Assembly: GCF_014201585.1 (NCBI RefSeq)
Contig: NZ_JACHES010000003.1
Span: 186,001-250,000 of the forward strand
DNA length: 64,000 bases
Reading direction: 5' to 3'
From: Anoxybacillus tengchongensis
GTDB taxonomy: Bacteria > Bacillota > Bacilli > Bacillales > Anoxybacillaceae
In this document: positions 22,151 through 30,573 of the stretch, piece after piece
Layout of the letters: each line of letters opens with the position of its first letter
How positions within the stretch are numbered: the stretch's first letter is position 1
Program-made: the position numbers and the translations under genes
The notes under the pieces: generated by a model
Databases searched by the model: none
What the model was told of the DNA's origin: nothing
What the model saw: only the letters and a program-made list of their open reading frames with translations

Positions 22151-22519
22151 TTACACCTGCTTTAAGTTTTTTAATACATTCCATGCAAACACGAGTACGG
22201 CGAGCGTCACAAGAGTACCTCCGAGCGCTGTCAGCGGAATAAATGCTTCGTATCCCGAGACGACAAACGCTAGACCAATCATCATCGCCGGCAAGCCGAT
22301 GTTATGAAGCCAAAAATGCGCTTTCGCTGTTTTCGTTTCCGCAATATGAGGGAATAAATGATATAAAATACCAGCAAGCGTTAACGCTGTCCAACCAAGC
22401 AAGTTAATATGAACGTGAACAGGTGTAAATGTAAACACGTGCGTCATCGACATATAAAGCCCTAAACAGACGCCAATTGCGAAATAAACAGCAGAAATTT
22501 TAATTAATCGAATGCCCAT
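22151..22519 (-). CDS. Small four-helix membrane protein resembling part of heme-copper oxidase subunit I
   Basis: A 122-residue hydrophobic protein with four predicted membrane helices (about residues 5-25, 32-55, 66-88, 92-115). Conserved-looking histidines lie in VHVHINLLGW (about 33-42), LYHLFPHIAE and HFWLHNIGLP, a pattern like the heme-binding helices of cbb3/NO-reductase catalytic subunits. It is far too short to be an oxidase. ATG 22519 follows GGAGGTGAG. No partner subunit is adjacent: ywiB lies downstream and speB upstream. Heme or metal binding is inference; I cannot name a function. Confidence 0.7.
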   Translation of the reverse strand: MGIRLIKISAVYFAIGVCLGLYMSMTHVFTFTPVHVHINLLGWTALTLAGILYHLFPHIAETKTAKAHFWLHNIGLPAMMIGLAFVVSGYEAFIPLTALGGTLVTLAVLVFAWNVLKNLKQV

Positions 22520-22600
22520 TGTTCTCACCTCCTTTCAAACATTTGCACTATGTAAATGTTACTTTCAATGTATGACGTTGGAAATAGTTTTATGAAAAAA

Positions 22601-22625
22601 AATCCCTGTCTCACCGACAGGGATT
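22601..22625 (-). terminator. speB terminator
   Basis: Perfect 10-bp stem AATCCCTGTC / GACAGGGATT with a 5-base loop, followed on the minus strand by six further T residues. Confidence 0.9.
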
Positions 22626-22630
22626 GATCT

Positions 22631-23503
22631 TTATTTCACCCAACCGAGAAGCATTTCGCGCACGAGCTTGCTTGCTGTGTTGGCTGTTTGTTCAGAATGG
22701 TCATATACAGGTGCAACTTCAACTAAATCTGCTCCGACAACGCGCACATCGGAACGAGCGATGGCGTGAATAGCAGCCAGTAGCTCTTTTGACGTAATAC
22801 CGCCTGCATCGACGGTTCCTGTTCCTGGCGCGTGCGCTGGATCTAATACATCAATGTCGATGGTGACATATACCGGACGACCTGCAAGCGTTGGAAGCAC
22901 TTCTTTTAACGGCTCAAGCACGTCAAATTTCGCAATATACATACCGTTTTCTTTTGCCCACTCAAATTCCTCTTTCATTCCAGAACGAATGCCGAAAGAA
23001 TATACATTTTTCGGTCCGATAAGCTCAGCAATTTTACGAATTGGCGTGGAATGAGATAACGGCTCGCCTTCGTAATGCTCGCGCAAATCTGTGTGAGCAT
23101 CCATATGAATAATCGCTAAGTCTGGATATTTCTTATACACCGCTTTCATGACCGGCCACGACACTAAATGTTCGCCGCCAAGACCGAGCGGAAATTTTCC
23201 CGCTTCCAATATACGATCAACAAACTGTTCAATCATGTCTAAACTGCGCTGAGCGTTACCAAATGGTAAAGGAATATCACCTGCATCAAAATATTTCACT
23301 TCATCCAGCTCACGGTCTAAATATGGGCTATATTCTTCAAGCCCAATCGACACTTCGCGAATGCGCGCTGGACCAAAGCGAGAACCCGGACGGTAGCTCA
23401 CCGTCCAGTCCATTGGCATTCCGTAAATAACCGCTTGGCTTTCTTCAAAATTTGGATGACTTTTAATAAATACGTTACCGGAATACGCCTCATCAAATCG
23501 CAT
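22631..23503 (-). CDS. speB: Agmatinase
   Basis: Manganese ureohydrolase that turns agmatine into putrescine plus urea. The 290-residue protein has the metal ligands in GLGGEHLVSWP, IHMDAHTDLRE and TIDIDVLDPAHAPGTG. ATG 23503 follows AAGGAGAGAAAACG. It lies 12 bases after speE, so polyamine synthesis (agmatine to putrescine to spermidine) is encoded as an operon, as in B. subtilis. Confidence 0.96.
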   Translation of the reverse strand: MRFDEAYSGNVFIKSHPNFEESQAVIYGMPMDWTVSYRPGSRFGPARIREVSIGLEEYSPYLDRELDEVKYFDAGDIPLPFGNAQRSLDMIEQFVDRILEAGKFPLGLGGEHLVSWPVMKAVYKKYPDLAIIHMDAHTDLREHYEGEPLSHSTPIRKIAELIGPKNVYSFGIRSGMKEEFEWAKENGMYIAKFDVLEPLKEVLPTLAGRPVYVTIDIDVLDPAHAPGTGTVDAGGITSKELLAAIHAIARSDVRVVGADLVEVAPVYDHSEQTANTASKLVREMLLGWVK

Positions 23504-23515
23504 CGTTTTCTCTCC

Positions 23516-24343
23516 TTACTTCACTAAGTCTTCAACAAATCTCGGCAATACGAAGCATGCTTTATGAAGCTGTTTTGTATAATATTTCGTTTCAATATCG
23601 TGGAAGCGATCATCGCTCACTTCAAGCGGATCATATTTTTTTGAACCGAGTGTAAACGTCCACATACCGCTCGGATATGTTGGAATGTTTGCGATATATA
23701 AACGTGTGATTGGGAAAATTTCACGTACATCACGTTGAACAGTGCGAATTAAATCCGCTTTAAACCACGGATTGTCTGTTTGTGCGACAAAAATACCGTC
23801 TTCTTTTAACGCTTTTGCAATACCTGCATAAAACCCTTTTGTAAATAAATTAACTGCTGGACCAACAGGCTCTGTTGAGTCAACCATAATGACATCATAT
23901 TCGTTTTCGCTTTGCGCAATGTGCATGAAGCCGTCGTCTACTTTTACTTCAACGCGTGGGTCGTCCAATTGACCTGCAATTTCCGGTAAATATTTTTTTG
24001 AATACTCGATCACTTTTCCATCAATTTCAACGAGCGTCGCTTTTTTCACGCTCGGATGTTTTAACACTTCGCGAATGACGCCGCCGTCTCCGCCACCAAC
24101 GACAAGGACGTTTTCTGGATGCGGATGCGTAAATAACGGAACGTGCGCAACCATTTCATGATAGACGAACTCATCTTTTTGCGTTGTCATCACCATTCCG
24201 TCTAAAATAAGCATGTTCCCAAACTCTTCTGTTTCGACCATATCGAGCTTTTGAAATTCCGTTTGCTCTGTATGTAAAGTGCGTTTAATTCGTGCTGTAA
24301 TGCCAAAGTTGTCCGTCTGTTTTTCAGTAAACCAAAGTTCCAT
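23516..24343 (-). CDS. speE: Spermidine synthase
   Basis: Transfers an aminopropyl group from decarboxylated S-adenosylmethionine to putrescine. The 275-residue protein has the cofactor motif [21 protein letters not shown] (Gly-rich loop near residue 85), a DGMV loop and the catalytic DSTEPVGPA region. I start at ATG 24343 ([14 protein letters not shown]) behind AAAGGGTG, the usual family start, not at the longer frame. A TTGAAA-16-TATACT promoter lies upstream. Operon with speB. Confidence 0.96.
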   Translation of the reverse strand: MELWFTEKQTDNFGITARIKRTLHTEQTEFQKLDMVETEEFGNMLILDGMVMTTQKDEFVYHEMVAHVPLFTHPHPENVLVVGGGDGGVIREVLKHPSVKKATLVEIDGKVIEYSKKYLPEIAGQLDDPRVEVKVDDGFMHIAQSENEYDVIMVDSTEPVGPAVNLFTKGFYAGIAKALKEDGIFVAQTDNPWFKADLIRTVQRDVREIFPITRLYIANIPTYPSGMWTFTLGSKKYDPLEVSDDRFHDIETKYYTKQLHKACFVLPRFVEDLVK

Positions 24344-24411
24344 ATTGAACACCCTTTCGTCAATAATGCACCGCTTATCATGCCCAAAAAATAAAATGCT
24401 AAACATGAAAA

Positions 24412-24439
24412 AGTATAGAGCAATCTAGCAAAATTTCAA
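24412..24439 (-). promoter_or_regulatory. speE-speB sigma-A promoter
   Basis: TTGAAA (24439-24434), 16-base spacer, TATACT (24417-24412) on the minus strand. The left arm of an 8-bp inverted repeat (24424-24431) lies within the spacer. Confidence 0.7.
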
Positions 24440-24454
24440 GTAAAAATTGCTAGA
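24424..24454. repeat. Inverted repeat in the speE/pbpG intergenic region
   Basis: TCTAGCAA (24424-24431) and TTGCTAGA (24447-24454) are perfect inverted copies separated by 15 bases. One arm is in the speE promoter spacer and the other lies just upstream of the pbpG promoter. It has the geometry of a dimeric repressor site; the regulator is unknown. Confidence 0.5.
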
Positions 24455-24458
24455 AAAC

Positions 24459-24488
24459 GTTTAAAAAAATAAAAATGTTTTCATACTA
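24459..24488 (+). promoter_or_regulatory. Forespore-type (sigma-G-like) promoter of pbpG
   Basis: GTTTA (24459-24463), 18-base spacer, CATACTA (24482-24488). This fits the sigma-G pattern GHATR-N18-CATnnTA with one -35 mismatch; the GG that marks sigma-F -10 boxes is missing. B. subtilis pbpG is made in the forespore. Confidence 0.55.
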
Positions 24489-24518
24489 ATTTTAAACGTA
24501 AAAAATGAGGTGATGGCT

Positions 24519-26570
24519 ATGGAGATGATTGCCATCGAACGATGGAAACGAACATTTAAATATATGCGTCTATTTCTTTGGCTTGCTTTTGTTGCTAGCC
24601 TTTTATGCACGCTCACGATCGCCGGGTTGATTATATTTGCAAAGTGGCAAGGTCCTCCCCCTTTAGCCGTTCCACAATCAACGATTTTTTATGCGGAAGA
24701 CGGGACGAAAATTGGCGAAAACCATTACGGCGGGAAAAGATATTGGGTTAAACTATCGGACATGTCCGAACACGCCATTCATGCAACGATTGCGGTGGAA
24801 GATCGAAAGTTTTTTGACCATTACGGTTTCGATTTGAAACGTATTGCCGGGGCGATCGTTGCAGACATAAAAGCGATGAAAAAAGTGCAAGGAGCAAGCA
24901 CAATTACCCAACAATATGCGCGCAATTTATTTTTAAGCTATGAGAAGACGTGGTGGCGCAAAATACAAGAAGCGTTATATACAATTCGACTGGAAGCAAA
25001 CTACGATAAACGTGATATTTTAGAAGGATATTTAAACACGATTTACTACGGGCATGGCGTGTACGGCATTGAAGCAGCTGCCAACTTTTATTTCGGAAAG
25101 TCCGCTCGTGAGTTGACAGTAGCAGAAGCAGCGATGCTTGCAGGTATTCCGAAAGGCCCAAGCTACTATTCGCCACTCGTTGATTTAGAACGAGCAAAGA
25201 AACGGCAACGCATCGTTCTACATTCGATGGTTGAAGCAAAATTTTTGTCGAAAGAAGAAGCAAAACAAGCCGCAAACGAACCACTTTACTTTTCAAACGG
25301 CCAACAAATGAAAACAAAAACGATTGCCCCGTATTTCCAAGACGCTGTCAAGCATATGTTAAAAACGGTGCTCGGACTTGATGAAGAAACGATTGAAATG
25401 GGCGGATTACGTGTGTACACGACGCTCGATGTCAACATGCAGGCAATCGCAGAGGAAAAAATAAAAGAAACGATTCATTCGCAATCAAACATTCAAGTCG
25501 CACTCGTTGCGATGGAGCCAAAGACAGGAGAAGTTAAAGCGCTTGTCGGGGGGCGCGACTATGAAAAAAGCCCGTTCAATCGCGCGATACAAGCAGAACG
25601 TCAACCCGGTTCTACATTTAAACCGTTTTTATATTATGGCGCGCTACAGCACGGATTTACTCCATCGACGCAATTACGTAGTGAACCGACGACGTTTACG
25701 CTTGAAGATGGCTCGACATATACACCTCGCAACTTTAACAACTATTACGCAAACGATACAATTACACTTGCTCAAGCGATTGCTCTTTCGGATAACGTCT
25801 ATGCCGTAAAAACACATTTGCTGCTTGGACAAGACAAGCTTGTAACCATCGCGAAACAACTCGGTATTACAAGTAAACTGAAACAAGTGCCGTCGCTTGC
25901 CCTCGGGACGTCGCCCGTTAAAGTCATTGATATGGCGCGCGCCTACAGTATCATCGCCAATGGCGGAAAAAAAGTCGAGCCTGTATTTATTAAAAAAGTG
26001 ACAAATTACGAAGGAAAAGTGCTATATGAACAACGGCCAAGTGATGAACAAATACTCGATCCGGCGCTTGCTTTTGTGACGACGCATTTAATGACCGGCA
26101 TGTTTGATCCAACGTTAAATGACTATGCTTCGGTAACAGGGCAATCGATCATACCGCGCATGACTCGACCGTATGCCGGAAAATCAGGAACGACGAAAAC
26201 AGATAGTTGGATGATCGGTTTTACACCCCAACTCGTCACTGCCGTATGGACGGGATATGACCGAGATGAAACAATTGATCGCACAGATGAAAAGCAGTAC
26301 GCAAAACATATTTGGGTCAGTTTTATGGAAGATAGTTTACGCGAGAGAAAGGTCGCGACATTTGAGCCACCAGAAGGAGTCATCGGCATATATGTCGATC
26401 CTCACAATGGCAAGCTAGCTACAACAACTTGTCCGACAAAACGGTTAAGCTACTATGTCGTAGGTACAGAACCGACCGACTACTGCAAAGATCATCCAAC
26501 AGAAAAGAAAAAGAAGAAAAAACAAAAAGAAAAAGACTCATGGTTGAAACGGTTGTTTGATTGGTTTTAA
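24519..26570 (+). CDS. pbpG: Class A penicillin-binding protein (PbpG/PBP2d type)
   Basis: Bifunctional peptidoglycan synthase of 683 residues. One N-terminal membrane helix (about 18-42) leads to a GT51 glycosyltransferase domain (EDRKFFDHYG, QGASTITQQYARN, AAMLAGIPKGP) and a transpeptidase domain with SxxK in GSTFKP, SDN in SDNVYAV and KSGTT. The tail is Lys-rich. I start at ATG 24519 with GAGGTG six bases upstream; GTG 24510 and ATG 24513 overlap that site. The speE neighbour and forespore-type promoter match B. subtilis pbpG (ywhE), which helps make spore germ-cell wall. Confidence 0.9.
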   Translation: MEMIAIERWKRTFKYMRLFLWLAFVASLLCTLTIAGLIIFAKWQGPPPLAVPQSTIFYAEDGTKIGENHYGGKRYWVKLSDMSEHAIHATIAVEDRKFFDHYGFDLKRIAGAIVADIKAMKKVQGASTITQQYARNLFLSYEKTWWRKIQEALYTIRLEANYDKRDILEGYLNTIYYGHGVYGIEAAANFYFGKSARELTVAEAAMLAGIPKGPSYYSPLVDLERAKKRQRIVLHSMVEAKFLSKEEAKQAANEPLYFSNGQQMKTKTIAPYFQDAVKHMLKTVLGLDEETIEMGGLRVYTTLDVNMQAIAEEKIKETIHSQSNIQVALVAMEPKTGEVKALVGGRDYEKSPFNRAIQAERQPGSTFKPFLYYGALQHGFTPSTQLRSEPTTFTLEDGSTYTPRNFNNYYANDTITLAQAIALSDNVYAVKTHLLLGQDKLVTIAKQLGITSKLKQVPSLALGTSPVKVIDMARAYSIIANGGKKVEPVFIKKVTNYEGKVLYEQRPSDEQILDPALAFVTTHLMTGMFDPTLNDYASVTGQSIIPRMTRPYAGKSGTTKTDSWMIGFTPQLVTAVWTGYDRDETIDRTDEKQYAKHIWVSFMEDSLRERKVATFEPPEGVIGIYVDPHNGKLATTTCPTKRLSYYVVGTEPTDYCKDHPTEKKKKKKQKEKDSWLKRLFDWF

Positions 26571-26571
26571 A

Positions 26572-26609
26572 ACATAAACGCCCAAGCGAGCACGCTTGGG
26601 CGTTTATGT
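26572..26609. terminator. Long palindromic terminator between pbpG and ywhD
   Basis: A perfect 17-bp stem (ACATAAACGCCCAAGCG and its complement) with a 4-base AGCA loop, between convergent genes. There is no long T run after the stem, but the stem ends in A/T-rich pairs on both sides. Confidence 0.7.
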
Positions 26610-26709
26610 GTCCTAGTTTTATCATGTGTTACATTTGTACCTTTAGTTTACTCCTTTTCCCACTCAACGACAAGTATGGATATGTCCTCGTTCACAAAAC
26701 CGTCACATT

Positions 26710-27216
26710 TTATCCATGATTTTGAAGCTGACGTTTCAATTCCTCGCTTGAACGCTCCCACATATCGCGGTTATGTTGTTGTAAAAATGAAGCTAGTACT
26801 TCTTTTGAGCGCTCATCCATATGGTCAACGATAATATGGCGTTTTAACGATTTATCCATTCGATTGACGTGCTCAGGAAGCGATTTATATCCGCGGCGTG
26901 CTTCACGATCAACCGTCATTTCACATGCCGTCACCCCGGCATAATACGGTCCTTCTTCCGCCTGATCAATCGTTACCCACACGAGCCAATATAGTTTGCC
27001 ATTTGGCACTTCCTCGCGATTTGGTGTAAATTTAATGCCTTTTTCTACGACGCTACGCGCATGCATCGCCCCCATATCAATAAACGCTTCACCTGCTTCA
27101 ACGTCGATAATGACCGGGGAGACGTTTGATAAACTGAGCACCCCTGTTCCAAACGTTCCGTGCACTTTTGGCTCTTTTTTAATAATGTTAAACATCGGCT
27201 TTTTTTTCTCTTCCAC
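26710..27216 (-). CDS. ywhD: YwhD family protein
   Basis: A 168-residue cytoplasmic protein of the YwhD family, conserved in Bacillaceae and without an established function. It reads as a compact alpha/beta protein (FNIIKKEPKVHGTFGTGVLSLS at the start, then KLYWLVWVTID, and a charged helical tail). The start is GTG 27216 with AAAGGATG upstream; ATG at residue 8 (MFNIIKK) is an alternative. It follows ywhC by 17 bases on the same strand and ends before the pbpG palindrome. Confidence 0.8.
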   Translation of the reverse strand: MEEKKKPMFNIIKKEPKVHGTFGTGVLSLSNVSPVIIDVEAGEAFIDMGAMHARSVVEKGIKFTPNREEVPNGKLYWLVWVTIDQAEEGPYYAGVTACEMTVDREARRGYKSLPEHVNRMDKSLKRHIIVDHMDERSKEVLASFLQQHNRDMWERSSEELKRQLQNHG

Positions 27217-27233
27217 GTTCGTTCATCCTTTCT

Positions 27234-27902
27234 TTACAAAATAAGTGTTGAAAATATGCTTTGTAGCCATTGAGCAACCGCTGGAATAGCGACATGAAAA
27301 ATCGGTTGAATCGTATATTGATCTAATGGCGTAAAAATAAGAATTAGAAAAATGAGCGCCCCGTAATTTTCAAATTGCGTCATTTTCGCACGCACGTGCA
27401 TCGGTGCTAAATCTTCGACAATACGATACCCATCAAGCGGAGGAAACGGCAATAAGTTAAAAACGAACAATAAAATATTCAATCCGATATAAATTTCAAA
27501 AAACTGATACAATCCGTCTCGAAACCAAGTCGGGATGAAGTCAAACATACCGATGCGAATCATCGCATACCATAAAGCGAAACCGATGGCCGCAAGCAAC
27601 AAATTGCTGAGCGGACCTGCGACAGAAACGAGAACGCCCGCAAGACGCGGATGGCGAAAATATCCACGATTCACCGGCACCGGACGAGCCCAACCGAACC
27701 CAGCAATAAAAATAAGCAACGTCCCTAATATGTCTAAGTGAGCAAGCGGCGACAACGTTAGTCTCCCTTGTTGTTTTGCGGTTGGATCGCCAAATTTATA
27801 CGCCACGTATGCGTGTGCAAATTCATGAACAGAAAACGCAAGCGCAAGCGCCAATACAACATACGGTATTTCTCGAAGCGGATATGCTAAAAATTGATCC
27901 AC
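27234..27902 (-). CDS. ywhC: Site-2-protease-family membrane metalloprotease YwhC
   Basis: A 222-residue M50 intramembrane zinc protease. The zinc motif HEFAH lies in the first half (about residue 26, in SVHEFAHAYVAYKFGD) and the third ligand in NLLPFPPLDG within a later helix; about five membrane helices in all. I choose GTG 27902 (VDQFLAYPLREIPY) with AAAAGGAGAAGG upstream; the open frame begins with a TTG inside that site. It belongs to the short S2P group without a PDZ domain. The substrate is unknown. Confidence 0.86.
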   Translation of the reverse strand: MDQFLAYPLREIPYVVLALALAFSVHEFAHAYVAYKFGDPTAKQQGRLTLSPLAHLDILGTLLIFIAGFGWARPVPVNRGYFRHPRLAGVLVSVAGPLSNLLLAAIGFALWYAMIRIGMFDFIPTWFRDGLYQFFEIYIGLNILLFVFNLLPFPPLDGYRIVEDLAPMHVRAKMTQFENYGALIFLILIFTPLDQYTIQPIFHVAIPAVAQWLQSIFSTLIL

Positions 27903-28033
27903 GTTCCTTCTCCTTTTCAAACTTTTTTCATTTTTTGATTATTATACACGAAAAACAAGCGGAAGCACTACTGATAACGGTCGATGAGTGATATAATAAC
28001 GATTGTCGAATAAAGGAGAAAGGGGCGATCACG

Positions 28034-28222
28034 ATGCCATATGTAACCGTAAAAATGCTTGAAGGTCGCACAGAAGAACAAAAACGAGCGCTCGTTGAAA
28101 AAGTAACAGAAGCGGTGGCAGAAACGACAGGTGCACCGAAAGAAAAAATTGTCGTCTTTATTGAAGAAATGTCGAAAAATCATTATGCCATTGGTGGAAA
28201 GCGATTAAGCGACGAAAGCTGA
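28034..28222 (+). CDS. ywhB: 4-oxalocrotonate tautomerase family protein YwhB
   Basis: A 62-residue tautomerase subunit with the catalytic proline directly after the initiator methionine (MPYVTVKMLEGRT) and the family RTEEQKRALVEKVTEAV helix. Such proteins form hexamers and catalyse keto-enol shifts on 2-hydroxymuconate-like substrates; the physiological substrate in Bacillus is not known. ATG 28034 follows AAAGGAGAAAGGGG. Monocistronic, divergent from ywhC, with its own terminator. Confidence 0.9.
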   Translation: MPYVTVKMLEGRTEEQKRALVEKVTEAVAETTGAPKEKIVVFIEEMSKNHYAIGGKRLSDES

Positions 28223-28237
28223 CCCTAATGGTCAGCT
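28217..28237. terminator. Terminator shared by ywhB and ywgA
   Basis: 8-bp stem AGCTGACC / GGTCAGCT, 5-base loop, then TTTT on the plus strand. The right arm includes the ywgA stop codon region, so both convergent mRNAs end in this hairpin. Confidence 0.85.
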
Positions 28238-28744
28238 TTTTATGTACGCTTGCTCACGCAGCTGTTCGATATAACGATACGCTTCTTCTACTTCTTCCTC
28301 CGTGTATCGTTGTTTGCTTTTTAATGTAAATACTTTTTCTTTCACTTCATCCTTACTTAAGTCTTCAAAATATAAAATCGTCGAAACTAGTTCTAAAAAT
28401 CTTGCACTTTGTTCATTTAAGCTGCGCAGACAAACGTCTAAATCAGGCATGTCCAAATGATAGTGGGTTAAAAACTGCTCACCCGCTTCCGTCAACGCAT
28501 AACGATATTGATAATATCCGCCTTTTTTTTCTTTCATTTCTTGCAAAAATCCGACGTTACATAACTCTTCAATGCGCAATGTCAATTCTTCGGAATACGG
28601 ACCATAAAAATGAAAATCAAACTTTTCATAAAAAGGAAACTTCATTTTTTTCGCAATGTAAATCATTTTTTGTAGCTTTTTTCGTCCTACAATCTCCCCG
28701 ACTGCCGCCAACGCTCTCATTATTTTCGCATGCTCGAAAAGCAA
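28232..28744 (-). CDS. ywgA: YwgA family protein
   Basis: A 170-residue soluble protein of the YwgA family, of unknown function. The first half looks like a winged-helix fold (IVGRKKLQKMIYIAKK, then FDFHFYGPYSEEL) followed by a helical charged tail. I choose TTG 28744 (LLFEHAKIMRAL) because AGGAG lies nine bases upstream and the resulting start matches the B. subtilis homologue in length; the ATG three codons earlier would touch the ribosome site. It follows ywfO by 12 bases and is probably co-transcribed with it. Confidence 0.78.
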   Translation of the reverse strand: MLFEHAKIMRALAAVGEIVGRKKLQKMIYIAKKMKFPFYEKFDFHFYGPYSEELTLRIEELCNVGFLQEMKEKKGGYYQYRYALTEAGEQFLTHYHLDMPDLDVCLRSLNEQSARFLELVSTILYFEDLSKDEVKEKVFTLKSKQRYTEEEVEEAYRYIEQLREQAYIKS

Positions 28745-28756
28745 TGTCCCCATCTC

Positions 28757-30055
28757 CTATTCATATAAAAGTTGCTTAATTTTTTTCTTCACGTTTCGTT
28801 TTGTCGATAAGTCATCGAGAAAATCTTGTGGGAAATATAATTTATGATCGGTGCGCCGTTTCCCCGAAATCGCATCAACAATCGTCGATTCCCGCGATAA
28901 CTCACGCAACTCCCCATTCGGCATTAACAAATAAATCGGAAGCCTCTCTTCTTCTTCCCCAGGACGATAAAAGTCGTACGGAAGATCGGATGAAGAGTCA
29001 ACGACTAAATAATAATCCGGATCGATGCCCGCTTTTTTAAACAACGTCGTCAATTCCACTAGCTTTTTCATTTCCTCGTTCGTCGGTTGAAATTCGACGT
29101 ATTTAAATAAATTACGATTCATAAAGCGACGGCATAAATCGCTTAAAATCGAATCTCGTTCATCTTGCCATTGTTGAAAATAGTATAATGTCACCGCTTC
29201 ATCTAATTTTAAATAGTCTTCTAGTTGCACGTTTCCATGAAAAAGAGATTGGAAATGGACAGGAGGTGTTTGAAATGTATAACCGGATAAATATAAATGT
29301 TTCGCGCGGTGCAAAATTTTTGTCAAAATGACTTCAGCGCTGCGCGTGACAGGATGGAAATATACTTGCCAATACATTTGATATCGGCTCATAATATAAT
29401 CTTCTACCGCATGCATACCGCTTCGCTTAATAACAACTTGTTCTTCGCGCGGACGCATGACGCGCAAAATGCGCTCCATATCAAAATGTCCGTAACTGAC
29501 ACCTGTATAGTATGCATCGCGCAATAAATAGTCCATGCGATCAGCGTCAATTTGACTTGAAATAAGGCTAACGACGAGCTTATTTTCGTACGTCTTCTCA
29601 ATGACTTCCGCAACCTTTTTCGGAAAGCTTAATGATACACGACGAAGCACCGCGTTCACTTCTGTATCGCCTAAAATAATCGCGCGCGTAAATTGCTCAT
29701 GATCAAGACGAAACACTTTTTCAAAGGAATGCGAAAACGGACCATGTCCTAAATCATGCAAAAGCGCCGCGCATAAACAAAGCAAGCGCTCATTTTCATC
29801 CCAATCCGGTCGCCCGGTGAACACATCATCGACGATGCGACGAACAATTTCATATACACCAAGCGAATGATTAAAACGACTATGCTCTGCCCCGTGAAAC
29901 GTCAAATACGTCGTACCGAGCTGTTTAATACGACGCAACCGTTGAAATTCTTTTGTGCCAATTAAATCCCAAATGACTTTATCTCGCACATGCACATACC
30001 GATGCACCGGATCTTTAAACACTTTCTCTTCACTTAATTTTTCATTGAGGTACAA
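28757..30055 (-). CDS. ywfO: HD-domain phosphohydrolase YwfO
   Basis: A 432-residue HD-superfamily protein related to dNTP triphosphohydrolases. The N-terminal half has FQRLRRIKQLG, HSRFNHSLGVYE (first His) and LLHDLGHGPFSHSFE (HD pair), then DRMDYLLRDAYYTG, the metal-binding aspartate segment. TTG 30055 (LYLNEKLSEEKVFKDPVHRYV) has a GGGAGAAGGA site; an upstream ATG at 30079 gives eight extra residues and is the alternative. Substrate is probably a dNTP by homology with characterised relatives. Forms an operon with ywgA. Confidence 0.85.
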   Translation of the reverse strand: MYLNEKLSEEKVFKDPVHRYVHVRDKVIWDLIGTKEFQRLRRIKQLGTTYLTFHGAEHSRFNHSLGVYEIVRRIVDDVFTGRPDWDENERLLCLCAALLHDLGHGPFSHSFEKVFRLDHEQFTRAIILGDTEVNAVLRRVSLSFPKKVAEVIEKTYENKLVVSLISSQIDADRMDYLLRDAYYTGVSYGHFDMERILRVMRPREEQVVIKRSGMHAVEDYIMSRYQMYWQVYFHPVTRSAEVILTKILHRAKHLYLSGYTFQTPPVHFQSLFHGNVQLEDYLKLDEAVTLYYFQQWQDERDSILSDLCRRFMNRNLFKYVEFQPTNEEMKKLVELTTLFKKAGIDPDYYLVVDSSSDLPYDFYRPGEEEERLPIYLLMPNGELRELSRESTIVDAISGKRRTDHKLYFPQDFLDDLSTKRNVKKKIKQLLYE

Positions 30056-30158
30056 TCCTTCTCCCTCTCTTCTGTTCATAACATAGCTTTATTATAGAGC
30101 GTTCTATGAAAAAAACAAAGACTTCCTTCAATGACATGTACCAAAATAAAACAAAAAA

Positions 30159-30182
30159 GGCATTCCTCTCGCATAGAATGCC
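30159..30182 (-). terminator. Terminator after the DUF1450 gene
   Basis: 7-bp stem GGCATTC / GAATGCC with a 10-base loop, followed on the minus strand by TTTTTTGTTTTATTTT. Confidence 0.8.
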
Positions 30183-30203
30183 CCTTGATCGGTGACAGCC
30201 ACC

Positions 30204-30428
30204 TTATTTTTTCAACTTCGCAGCAATTTTTTCGATTAACTCGTCTTCCGTCATCGCTGATACAGGTCGATTGTTGACGAACGCAAACACTTTTTTCCGA
30301 CCTGGACCGCAATACGACTGACAGCCAATTTCAATCGTCGCGTTCGGATCTAATTTTTTCAACCTTGGCAACAACGTTTTTAAATTCGTTGCTTGGCAAT
30401 CGTCACAGACGCGAAATTCATTTTGCAT
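30204..30428 (-). CDS. DUF1450 (YuzB-like) cysteine protein
   Basis: A 74-residue protein of the DUF1450 group. It has four cysteines, CDDC near residue 8 and GCQSYC near residue 36, followed by [18 protein letters not shown], a layout like small thioredoxin-fold 2Fe-2S or disulfide proteins. Function is unknown. ATG 30428 follows AAAAGGAGTGAGC; the longer open frame upstream is antisense to the rsfA region and is not coding. Single gene with its own terminator. Confidence 0.8.
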   Translation of the reverse strand: MQNEFRVCDDCQATNLKTLLPRLKKLDPNATIEIGCQSYCGPGRKKVFAFVNNRPVSAMTEDELIEKIAAKLKK

Positions 30429-30512
30429 ACCGTGCTCACTCCTTTTCGCTAACGAGTATTCTAACGTGTATACGCGAACAATGCAAGCTACATCTATTTC
30501 CTTTGAAAAATA

Positions 30513-30542
30513 GTATATCTTTCTTGTTTTTTGGTGATTATG
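30513..30542 (+). promoter_or_regulatory. Sigma-F promoter of rsfA
   Basis: GTATA (30513-30517), exactly 15 bases, then GGTGATTATG (30533-30542), against the sigma-F consensus GYwTA-N15-GGnRAnAnTw. The transcript would start near 30550, 24 bases before rsfA. Confidence 0.78.
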
Positions 30543-30573
30543 AAAATAAAAGAATGCGAAAGGGGTTTTTTCC

